NCBI GenBank assembly: GCA_002633005.1
Contig: NMRA01000237.1
Coordinates: 492,092 to 556,091, forward strand
Reading direction: 5' to 3'
DNA from: Phoronis australis
Lineage: Eukaryota > Phoronida > Phoronidae
Length of the DNA: 64,000 nt
Part shown: one piece after another, positions 12,601 to 25,115 of the stretch
Numbering within the stretch: the stretch's first letter is position 1
Layout: every line of letters starts with the position of its first letter
Program-made: the position numbers and the translations under genes
Notes under the pieces: model-generated
The model's input: only the letters and a program-made list of their open reading frames with translations
Told to the model about the DNA's origin: nothing
The model's database searches: none

Positions 12601-15600
12601 GTTGTGAGTACTTTTGGCAGTGCTACTGGTCAAGCACCCGACCACACAACATCCGACCATGATTAGCAGACAACGTACTTGCCGGAATAAAATGTGCTAT
12701 TAATACAATTACCGTGGCATTGGTGAAACACTCTTATGAACATATGAGTCATTAAAATTGACTGGTCACTCACCCAGGTCATCCCTTTCATTTCAAGTTT
12801 TCAACAGCATCTGTGTGCGAATTCAGTGAGGCAAGAATTAACCACCAAGTAGCCTCATGTGAAATAAGTGAGGGACAAAATATTATTTTTACAAATACAT
12901 TTGGACATGCAAAATAAATTGAGTGTATGAAATAAGTGGAGCATTACCGTGTTGTACTGATACTGACTTTGTTTGCTTATTATATTTTGGTTTGGCTCAC
13001 AAAATATTTTAACACATTCTTTATAATATTAAAAGTCATGGCTGTATTAATTTGAACAACTAAAACTTTTCTTTTTTTTCTTTCAATTTATACTATTCAA
13101 ATTCTTTATTAATAGCTTTTCTTAACTAAATGGCATCTGCTAATTTCTTTGGAGCCAATTAAGTACTGCATTGGTTTAAAGCCATTTTCACCAACTCTCT
13201 CTCTCTTTCTGTCTCTCACTCTCTTGATTTTATTAGTTACTTTAACTTTGATTGACAGCTGTTCTAACACACCCTCCATACCAACCGTGGATCGAGAATT
13301 ACCAGCCGCGATCAGGCAAGCTTGATTTGTGCTGGACCCCAAGCATAATACTCCCTGACAACACACAAATAACATATGCGATAGAAATGAGAAAGCCACC
13401 ACAACAGACATGGAAGCCAGTATCCAAGAATATCTTCGACACACGCTTCACCGTGTCGGGACTTAATCCCAACACGGAATATGAATTCCGCGTACGGGCA
13501 GAAAGTGACCGAGGTGTGACGAACCCGTCACTTCCTGTTTCAACATACGCGTTTGCCGACAAAGGTAGGTACAGGAAGTCATGATAGTCAATGAGTGTTC
13601 TTGCATGTATTGTGTATTGACTTGTGGGGTGGTGAGATTGTTGTCAGGATGCAATGCATGAAATGCGTCTACTCATTGAACGCTGTGATAAAGGTAATGA
13701 AACACAGTTATGGTAGTAAGCATCATTGGTTGCACTTGATTTACATTGAATGTTCCACCAAGACAACTGATCAGTTCTTGGTGCCAACTTCCGACTTACC
13801 AACCTATTAGATGTCTTAGCTGGCCAATTCAATCAAGTGTTCCCAGTGCAGCATCATGGACACAACTCTGGCTACAGCTCTGCGTTTTCCTGTGTTCTTC
13901 TTCCTTGTGTTACACCTTCTTCCTTAAAACTTTCTCTTGTTCAGTGCCCGAGTGCAGTAACTGTCATTCACGGGTAGCCAGGGTGGGTAAGGTTTTATGC
14001 ATTGGTGGCATTTCAGTAGCCAAGTGGCTGGGGGTGATAAGTGATACAGTGAAGTTAGTCAGTCGTACACGATATAAGCTGCCACAGGCTGAATCGCTTA
14101 CTTGCTGTTAGACAACAAGTAAGGCTGAATGAGAGAAATTTTGTAAATTAAATGCACTTAAGGTATGAGAAATTAGTGGAAGTGTTTCCACCAGAGAACT
14201 CAGTGGTACCTTTTTGATCAAAGATGCTAGAAGTTTTGGAATAATTTAATTTATTTATCGCGCTCTGAAGTTATGAGAATGACTTGCTCGTTTCCATTGA
14301 TTCTTCTTGTTTTTTTACCAAAAAAAGTGTGTGGAACTGCCTTGACCTGAAGTCTGGCTTATCACTGTTCTGTTTGTTCCATAGGCGCACTGTACCGTAG
14401 GACTGTACTCCTTGTGACACTGTGCAGTGCCCTACAGTACTATGACGTACTGTTTTATACTATTTTGTACGTGGAATGATTTTTAAGATCGTTACATTTG
14501 ATTCTACAAATGCGAAACGGGTGGATTCTGGTATTTCTTATTTCTACTTGTTCTCAGTAAACACTCTTGCCTTAGTTTTATCCCTTCTAAACACCATGCC
14601 ATCATATCTCATAATGAGTTCTCATTCCAAATAGTTCTCTGTAATGGTGCCATTTCTAGCATGTTCTCACCATCACCACTTTCCACTCTCTCTAGACCTT
14701 CCAACTTCTCTACCAGAACCTTGGATCACCAACTATAAGCCGTTGCAGGGTAGTCTTGACTTGCACTGGTCACCTAGCGTACCTAAGCTGCCTCACGATC
14801 ATTCTTTCTCGATTGATATGAAGGAACCGCACGAGTCCAGGTGGACCCCTGTTGCCCGCTCTATTGCCCTCCCACCATACCATGTGACGGGGCTTGATAA
14901 ATCAAAAAATTATGATTTCCGTGTGGTTTCCAATTTACCAACGGGTGTGACAATACCGTCTGGCCCTGTGTCCACAGAGCCACTGAGAGGTATGTGTGAT
15001 GTGAAGTGATTTTCTGTAGAAGAACTGCTTTAAGTTATCATGTGTTCTGCATTTTTTCTGAAGTTATGATGCTGTGCTGCTTTTTGTTGTTGTTATCAAA
15101 GCTCCTCTTTGATAGGTTCAAATATTTTGTTTTCTCAGTCTTATTCATTGTTGGGATGCACTCATTTTTGTTACAGAGATTTTGTTTGTGCTATAAAAAA
15201 TGATTCAAAATCTTTTCCCAGGTTGCAGTTAAAATGTTTTGAGTCACACATATTTTATGGTTGGCCAGGAAAAAGAAAACAAATAAATTTATGCCTTATT
15301 CATTTTTAGACTTTCATAATTCTTGCTTTTTAAATGCTTAATGTTATGCTTTCGATTTTATGCTTGCAACTTTATCTCTTTTAGAATTTCAATGACCTTA
15401 TTTTTAACACCTGCATTATTTGCCTTTACTTGCTTTGGAAACTATGCTTAATTGTGTTCTTATTGGTATGAATTCCAATTCAGTTTAACAGTAACCATCT
15501 ACCTCTAGTCTAATAAGTAACTTTCTATTTCTTGTATAATTTTAATCAACCTGTCAATCCTATAACCGGTGACATAACATTCTGTCTCTTTCACTTTGCT

Positions 15601-18600
15601 TACAGCCACTCGCTTGGCATATTTAACCTCTGACCTCGAGCCTTCAGACATCACATGGCGTCCTACACCGCCAGATTTCACAATCCGTCGCACTAGATTA
15701 CCTAGTCCCGAACCTTACTCCAGAAAACCCGATCTTGACCTTGACCTAGATCTCCCAAGTGTTACTTATCGTAGACGACTTCCAAGCCCCGAACCCATCA
15801 TGAGGAAGCCTATCCGGTACTACCCGACAACTCCTCAGATGAGTCATAAACCACCAATGCAAGACTCAACTTATGCTCCGAGTTACACACCAAAGAAGTA
15901 CCCAGAATCTTTTAAGCCGAGCTATCGTCCACTTAGTTCTGATGATGATGATGATGATTTCTCATGGCGATTAAGATTTCCTGGTACCAAGCCAAAAGAC
16001 TGGGACTATTTGTCACGACGTCTGCCACGTTACCAGAGATTGGCAAGTCCTGAACCCTACACGCCACGAACTGCGTATGAACCTTTGGATACAACGCCTG
16101 TAGATGGATCCCGGTTGCCGTTGAGAACACGTTTCCCTGGAACAAGTGATACTGAGCTGAGATACTGGATGACGGTACTGCCACATTACCATCAGAGGCT
16201 GACTTCACCAGAGCCATCTATTGGACCATATCGACCCAAACCCTATCCCAGACTTAGGGCTCCTGTGGGAACAGGACTTTCAGAACGTCCCGATTATAAT
16301 TTGCCACTTGCATGGACGCCATGGAGGGGCCATCTAACAAGCCAACCATTAGTAGATAGTACTGACTATCCTTATGAACCAAGAAAGAAAGGTAATTATT
16401 GACACAGTATGGGCATGTTTGAATGAAATGCATGCATGTATGGAGTATGTGAGACTTGCGGCTTTGAATAAGGAGGTCGAGGTAAGTTTGCATATTTTAA
16501 ATATTTTGAAACCCTGATGGAACAACCCCAAACCTGTTTAGAATTTTAACATTCATATGATTTGTTAACTTGTAACTCTTGTGTCTCCTCTCTCACTTTT
16601 CTTTCATCATTTTCTGTTTGGCTAATTTTGCTATGATTTCGTCTTCCTCTTTTTCTTGACCTTGATCTCTACAAACTCGTTCTCTCTTTCTCTGCTTTCA
16701 GCACCATCTGTTGGTCTTTCCTATCCCTCTCACCCCTGGATATCAAACTATCACCCCGACAGAGGCACACTCGACCTTGAGTGGTCTCCCAGCATGATAT
16801 CCTCCAATAGGCCGTCCACATATAGAGTGGAGATGCAAGACCAAATCAGTGGTCGCTGGGCACCGATTGCCTCGGGCCTCACTAGACCCTATTACAGAGT
16901 AGATGGCCTGGAGCCAGATGCTGACTACGAATTTAGGATTTATGCCAGACTAGATGACGGCACGGGGTTGGCGTCTGACCCTGTGTCAACGTTACCCTAC
17001 AAGAGACAAGGTAACAATGTCTCTGGGACTTATTTTGTTCAAGGGACATTTCTCCTCTTAGTCAATTCTTAAACAAAGCCTTATGGAGTTTAATAACATT
17101 ACAACATTCATGCAATGTTGAATTGTTACAGAAACAGCTAGCAATGCATTAATGCGTCATTTTCAAACTCAATTTCAAGGTTATGCCAACCCCAAAAAAC
17201 TCAGAAGGTTTTTTTGAGTCACTCAAATGGTTTCGATGTTCTCGTTGGTGATGAAAATAGAATCATAATAAGGAATGTTACAAGACTGATTTCATGAGAG
17301 TAATAGGCCTGATTTAATTTCTTAAGCCATAAAACAGGGCCAAATGCATTTCCAAATAGCGGAATTTTTGTGAGACTTTTGGGGCAACATGCATGATGTC
17401 TATTTGGTCTTCAAAAGCAGAAGACCCAGAAATAGATGTGATGCTCACCACGTGCTTGAATGGCCGACTGACGTGAACACCGTGTTGCTCATTCTTGTTT
17501 TCTGCTCCGTGTTTCTTACTTCACTTGTTGTACCAGACACTTTTCTATTGAAAATTTTTTTTTGGTAAAATTGGTGAGATTTTACTGCAAAGTATATAAC
17601 CCACTAAAAAATCTCACCAAGTTTAGACAATTGAAAAATGATCGTCAAAATTGATCTTTTTACCTTTTTCTAAGGCTTCTAACATTTTGGTTAATGTTCG
17701 CAATTTTTCAAAATGTTTTCTGATGGTAGCTGTGACATTAAGAACTTAAAATTGATGTATTTATTTGGTGGTAAATGAAATTTCACTCGTCTGCCATATT
17801 GTGTCCGAAATTGGTGAGATTTATTTTACTGTCGTTTCAAGATTGCCAAGTAAACCAACTCTGTTCTTTCGTCTTCTTTTTTGTGCGACGTTATTATCCA
17901 ATAAAACAATTTCCCAGCTTACAATCATACTCATTGCTTACTGACTTTTTCTATGACATTGTAGCTCTGTCATACACTCGCGTTCCTCACCATCCATGGA
18001 TCACCAGTTACCAACCAGACCGTGGAACAATTGACCTCTCATGGACTCCAGCCATCTTGCCATCGACACGTATGCCGGCATCCTACAGAATTGAGGTGAG
18101 GGAGCCACCGAGTCTATCATGGTCGCCAGTTGTGACGGGACTGATAGGGACGCATTACACCATTAGGAACGTAGTTCCAGACAAGGAGTATGAATACAGA
18201 GTGCGTGGTGAACTTGATGACGACTACACTGATCCGTCTCTGCCAGTGTCAACATATTTGTTCCAGCGATCGAGTAAGTTTATGTTGTACACTGAACATT
18301 TTTCCCCATGTAGTTGATGTCCAATGAAGAAACAATGAAAATTTTTTTGACCTGTTACTGGATTACTTTCTCACTAGACAACTTGTATTAATTGAGACTT
18401 AAACCATTCTTTCAAATGTTCCTACTGTTTCCCACTTTTTGCTTACAGTTTTTACTTTTTTCCTTCCTTTTTTGAAATTAGTCCTACTTTTGTCCTACCT
18501 TTCCCTACTTTGTTATCTGAAACTGCTTGAAAGCTTATTTACCGCTAGGTCTTCTGCTCATAACGTGGGGAAATTTACCGCTAGGTCTTCTGCTCGTAAC

Positions 18601-21600
18601 GTGTGGGAATTTAGGGAGCTGAACGGGCTTGGGCTCTTCCTCTAGTAATGACTAAAAAACGGGACTGACAGGCTATTTTTAGGACTATCACATAGATTTG
18701 TCCTTTGAAAACTATGGTCTGCTGCCCTCCTCCCAACATCCAATATCCGACAGTACGTCCAACGTCAGTGGATTAGACGGACACCGTTTCTTCACGTTTG
18801 TGATTTAGCCAGCCAATGTTTTGTGTCATAGTACTATTAGGTAACAGCCTCTCCACCATTTCTCTGTGTGTATTTCCTTTTTTCTCATCAATAGGTTAGC
18901 CTTACCCAATGAAGTTGCAGAAGGGAGAGTTTGAGTTTAGCCAATTTACAATCATGACACCAGTCAAAATCTTGGTGTGAAGTTGAAAAAGTTGTCCAAA
19001 AGTGAGATACAACGGTCAGCTTTGTTGTTTCTATTTAATTGCTGGCACCACGAAAGCAATTAGTCGTACCAACAAAGTAACATTTTAGAATATTAGTCAG
19101 GAATCATTTATCAAAGTCTTCTTACTTCATTTTATTTTTGGCATGTAAAATTTAATTCTTTATTTGGCTATTTTATATCTGCCAGTTAAGATATGGAGCC
19201 TACTTAACTCCCTTTTTGCTTGTCAAACACATCTTATTACTTATTCTAATTAGTTTAATTTGTAGAAAATTAGCATCCCTGAGACATTTAGCTAACATTA
19301 CCGAGTTGAGTATTGCTTGCAACCACTTAAACTGCAGTAGTTTAGCCTGTGTAGTAGATAAACAGAATGTTAGATAGATAGACTTGGATCTTTACCAACC
19401 AAGAATAGGTCCACAAGAAAAGACGGTGTGAGATTGGTTGGGTAGACACCATATAATCAAATGCCTCACAAAAATGAAAATTTGACCTTTTTGCATCTGG
19501 AGGGAGATGTATGTGCAGTGGAGGGATTGTGGGAAATCACCCTTCACAGTCGACAAAACACATTGCATGTCCAGTCACTGTGTGGCAAGAAGAGGATATT
19601 CAATGTATCTCCTTTGTGTGATGGACCGTTGCAGCCTCCATCAATCGGTAAAAAGGTCAATGTCCTCGCATAACTGAAAATTTGATCTTTTTGTGATCCC
19701 AAGTTCAGCACTGTCATCTTACTACGTGGCCAATCTCAGACTGCCTATGACCATGTCTGCATATCTTGGCTGTGTATCCATTTCTTTCGTCTCTCTCACT
19801 TACCAAATCTCTTCTCTCTGTCAGCCTCTACTTTCTATACTCCTTCTGCACCACACCGTCCTCCCTACCGACCATGGATCACAGAATACTACTCCAGCAC
19901 TGGCATGGTCCATCTTAACTGGGCACCAAGTTACATCCTGCCATCAACGGCTGTAACACCAATCACATATGTTGTTGAAATGCGCAAGTCTGATAGCCCC
20001 AATTGGCTTAAGGTAGTGACTGATATGGCGTCACCCTATTGTCTGGTGGACAGCCTCTTGCCGGATGTTGACTATGAGTTTCGGGTGAGAATGGTTGTTG
20101 ATGGTGTACCAACGGAACCATCTCTGCCCGTCTCCACTTACCCATACAGATTCCAGGGTAAGGCTATGAGGAGCCCTGGGAAATGCTTGCTCTATATTGG
20201 CAGCCATTTTGGATTATGCATTTATTAACAAATTTATGGCATGATTTAGTTACTAGCTTTCAATCTATTATGTAAAATTTATAAACATATTACTGCCAAT
20301 CAACAATCCTGATTTTCATCTTCAACCTTACACTCTTTTGTTTGAAAATTTTATTTCATTTTGCTGCAAGACTAATCTCTTTGGGTTTCTTATGAACTTT
20401 CTTTCTGTTGTTACTATTTCTTCAATTATCTTCTGTTCTTAATAATTCCAGCAGTTTGTTGTTTTGACGAATCTCAGATGTAAGTAAATACTCTGGTTTT
20501 CAGATACTTATGTCAAGAAACCAGCATCGACTGAGCCATATTCATATGAGCTTCCCGAGTCTGAGCGCAGCAGAGGTACAATATTTCTCTTCACCAGCAA
20601 GTTTTTCTAGATGTCTTACAGAGCATATAAACATGTTATAGAGCAACGTATTTACTTTAAAAACCGAGACAGTCCCTTTCGTCCCTATGATGGTATTCTT
20701 TCAAATTTCCACAGTGTGCTGGTCATGTTACGTTAATTCCTTATGTCAGAGTATTAGACACTGGTAAAGTGTAACATTTTGATGATAAGTTCTGAGGTTT
20801 ACAAAAAACAAGAAGGCCATTGTACAGTGAAGTATTTTTTTGATTTATCTTCATAGAGTAATTTCCTTGTTAGCTATTTGTTCTTCACTGGAGTTTGGTC
20901 CTCTTTAAAACTTGTTTTTTTGCAATATTTGATCACAAAATGCGGCTTTTGACTTTATTTGTTGGTTCACTATGGCCGAGAGTAACCGTACTTTTTATTC
21001 AATATAGCCGTCATTACCAATGCTCCTTGTTTAAAAGGATACTAAACCCTGTTTTGATAATTTCAACTAATCCTGGTTTATCTTTGGCGTTAATCTTAAA
21101 CGATAAAAGCAGGAATCAACTAAAATCTTGTACCCACTATCTCACAAATTGGACATTATGGTTCTTGGTGGGTGGTCTTTTCCCACAGTTGCTGAGTAAT
21201 TATCTACTAGCGTGGGTCATGCTTGAAAGGAGTTTTCAAATTTTCTTCCAAACTCTTGAGGGGTGTCGAGGGTTACACAGCATTATTCCGTTTCAGAGAA
21301 CTGGATGGGAAACTCTTTTTTAGTAATTTTTGATAGGCCAAAACCGGGTTTGGCTCGTTTTAAAGATGGCTTACAATGGTCATGCATCTGTTGCAGTGCC
21401 ACCACGCCCTCTGTATGAGAAACCAAGAATCAGCGACTACAACGAGTCATCCAGAACTCTACGTCTTAGCTGGCCAGAGGGACGTCTACCAGCATATGCT
21501 GCATTATCCAATCTCTATTATTCTGTTGAATCACGTGAGCCTCCAAGTCAACACTGGCGCCAACTGGCAAACAGCCTGAGAACTCCCGAATACACGGTGA

Positions 21601-22217
21601 AGGGTTTCAACCCAAACAGGACGTATGAGTACAGGATAAGAGTTGGCAATGAATACGGCATGAGTGAACCCTCTCTTCCGGTCTCGACCTATGACCTCAA
21701 GAGGTTGCAGGACAGAGACATCTATGGTGCTAAACGAGGATCATCAGTTCCACCAAAGAGACAAGGTAACGTCCAATATTTGTGTCAGCCCAGAAGACTA
21801 GTTTCCAACTATGCTATATTATAGCATTGATTTGATAGTTTCTTATTTTCACAACCAGAAAAGCATAATACCTTAACAATTTCAGCTCTTATCAGAAGCC
21901 ATCTTCCGAAGTTGTACTAGTAGGTGTGGTGATCAGGCTGTTCCAAATTTTAGACAACTTAACCCTCCATCATCCCTGTTCATGACTGAGCTTAAATTTG
22001 GAACAGCCTGATCACCATGCCTCCTAGTGTTCAATTACTTCGGAAGATGGCTGCTGATAGGAGCCGAAACTATCAAGGTAGCATGCTTTTCTGGTTGTGG
22101 TTACTTAGTGGTATAGTAGAGCATATTGTAGCATGTTCAGAAAGCCAAGTGCATTTGTAACAGAATTTTCCAGTTGTTTTCAGAAACATGCATGCATGGA
22201 TATATTTAGGCAGACCG

Positions 22218-22271
<54 letters not shown>

Positions 22272-25080
22272 NCCCCCTGTGGATTCTGAAAAGCACAGCC
22301 TGGTATGTCTCACTATTTCACATAGTTTTTTCTGTGGGGGGTCTATCTGCATAGTCATTGATTAACTTGCCCACAGCATTAGTCACACTTGATGATTTAG
22401 CAGCCAGTTTGATGAGGGTTTGTAATATATTGTTTTGTTTCAAAGATTTATTTATAGATCTGGTCATAGGTTTTATATGTGTAAATGGGCTAAACCTGGC
22501 TGCTGTGTGCTTTAACATCACTTTTTAAACTGGAGTCCGTACACTCTGTACATCAGTCTTAATTGATTTTGATACTTAAAAACATATTGTTTGAGTCATG
22601 CAAACTAAAAAATACATATTCTACAAAAATCATGGCGATTTTTACTGCAACAATGGACTCCTGAAATATGCAAGTTTTGTGGGGCTCCTGGAATGAGTGT
22701 GTGCATGTATGCTTGTATAAGGAGCTATCTATTACATGTACAAAATAAATGTTAAGAAAAATGTGGTTTGTCTTTTCAGGTTATCAAAGCCCTAGTCCCA
22801 GTCCCAAGCGTAAGACATACAGTCCGGACCACGCCCGCTACGACAGCCCTCGTAGTAGAGGCAGGGGCTATAGCGCCAGTCCCTATCGCCCCCGTGGTGT
22901 TTCACGTACGTCTCTTATCTCTGTCTGTTTTTATGAATTCTTTTAGTTTCTGTCACAGTGGGTACAGTACCAGGCTGTGTTCTGTCGATGCAAGACACTT
23001 GCAAAAAGAACGTGATCTCGCATGTCTTTGCGAGACTTCACTATGCATAACAAGCACAGCACGTGATCATACTAGTTTTTCTTGCGATCATTTTATGTCT
23101 ACGGAATGTGGCCTGGTATCATAATTATGCTAGGATGTGTATGGGTTTAATCAAATAACATTCAGAAAATTATTTGCAGCCCAGTGTTAAAGTCCCGGCC
23201 AGCCAGCATTCATTGGGTCAAGCCAAAACTGCAAACCTCAAGCAAGAATAAGTGAAGTTAACAGTGGTCAATCTTTCCAGTGAAGCACTCAATGAGCTCA
23301 TTGGTGTTATTCTGTAAACGTAGGAATAATTACTTGCAATATTAGAAAAACAAAACAAAGTGTTACACCCCACAACACGAATCAAAACAAGGATTTTCAA
23401 AGGTACCGTTTTGTGAGGCTTTGAGTTCTTGTTAAATGAATGTAAACATTATGAACTTATTTACGGTATCATGAAGGCTGGTAATTGAATTTGGTTCTTA
23501 TTTCCATCTATTTAACAGCGCAATATAGTCTACCTCATCACAGAAGAAACTTTGGCATTTCTCGCTCACGGACACCTGACTTGAGCAAGCCAATCAAATA
23601 CGAGCTGTATGACATCCCCTTTGACATGAACGGGGAAGAACCAGAGAGGCCATGTAAGAAATGTTCAATAATTTTATAAACTACCACTTTGTGTTCAAAT
23701 TAGCCATTTTGTTGAGATAATGCTGCAAGTGGTCTTAATCCACCTGCTTAACTCATTTGAAAGTTTTACCAATCGCTCGAATCTTTCTGATTTGACATTA
23801 TTTTACGGAGATGTGGCAGCATCAAATTTGGTATCAATTCTGACTACTGTGGCTCCTCCTGATGGGGGAAATTGGTCAAGAAGTCCCGTGTAATAATACA
23901 TTGTTGCCGTGGTAAAGTATGGGTTCAAACTTTTCAACGAAATGCCTCCTCGTCGTAACTCAAAGGCAGCTTATGACAATTTGTATGACTTAGATCAAAA
24001 TGGTTTGCACTCCCGAATTGGGCCACACCAGTTAGACTTGTATTGTCAAATTCATGGATTCCACGAAGTTTGGTTAAATCAAGGCATTATAATTTTTAGA
24101 CAGCGATTAAAAGGGATTGTTATTTGCAAGGATGGAGACAGAGTGTTGAGAATAATCCCAAACTGTGTAATCAATTTAAAAAGGAATTTAAATTAGAAAA
24201 ATTTTAAGTTAGCTTTGAATGTACCCCGTGCACAAATTAAGTCCATGGCACATTTTCTTTGTTCTGGCCACAGTCTCATGTTGTTGAAGATGAGTACCAT
24301 TTCCTTTTAAGCTGTAATAAGTATTCTGAATTGAGAGGAAATGATATTGAAGTGTATTACTGGAACTTTCCGTCTGTTTTCAAGTTCAAATGTGAGCAAG
24401 TGATGATTCTAAATTAGTTAATCTATGTAAATATGTATTTTATGCTTTTTGACTCCGTGATTGCTTGCTGCACTCTTAAGTATGTTTCATGTTGTTCTTT
24501 TGTACAGTGGGCCTATGACTTTTATTACAGAAATAAATTGATTGAATAATACATTGGGTGCATACCATCACTTCACGTTGCTCTTGTTTTTTGATATATG
24601 ATCATTGACCATCTGAAAAGCCATTTAAGGTAAAAATTCCGAAATTATGTAAAATTTTTGATAATATCACTATCTTCTGTTAAGTGGCTTCAAGTTTTAA
24701 TACTTTGAACTCTGCACAATTTTAGCAGGAGCGCGTTGCTAGGTAACAGCAAGTGAAAGGAAGTAGTCACGTGCTTCGATTACAATGCATGTAAATGTCC
24801 CACCAAGACTTGTGTAATCTTGCTAAACTCACTAGAAACTAGCCTGAGGGAATGCATACCAGAATGAAGCTCATTGCATTTTAATGTTGTAATCATTAAA
24901 AATTAATGCACCTTTTACTTCAGATCTGGAGCCCCGGTTTGAATGTCCCATGGGCTTGACACAGTATGCTGTCGAAAACTACGCAGCCAAGATAGAGTGC
25001 TCTCTTTTTGGTTACCCTACCCCTACTTTAAGGTAAGTCTCTTAAAATGACACTGTCCCTCACTGAGGCTGACCAATGTA

Positions 25081-25115
<35 letters not shown>

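Noticed and set aside
13109-13444. Minus-strand 111-codon frame
   Set aside because: It is a shadow of the Fn3-3 exon and its flanking intron.
15933-16217. His-rich minus-strand frame
   Set aside because: It is the antisense of the GAT run that encodes the acidic stretch of the linker exon.
20895-21323. 142-codon open frame upstream of Fn3-8
   Set aside because: It runs through a small transposable element and has no splice signals in phase with the neighbours.
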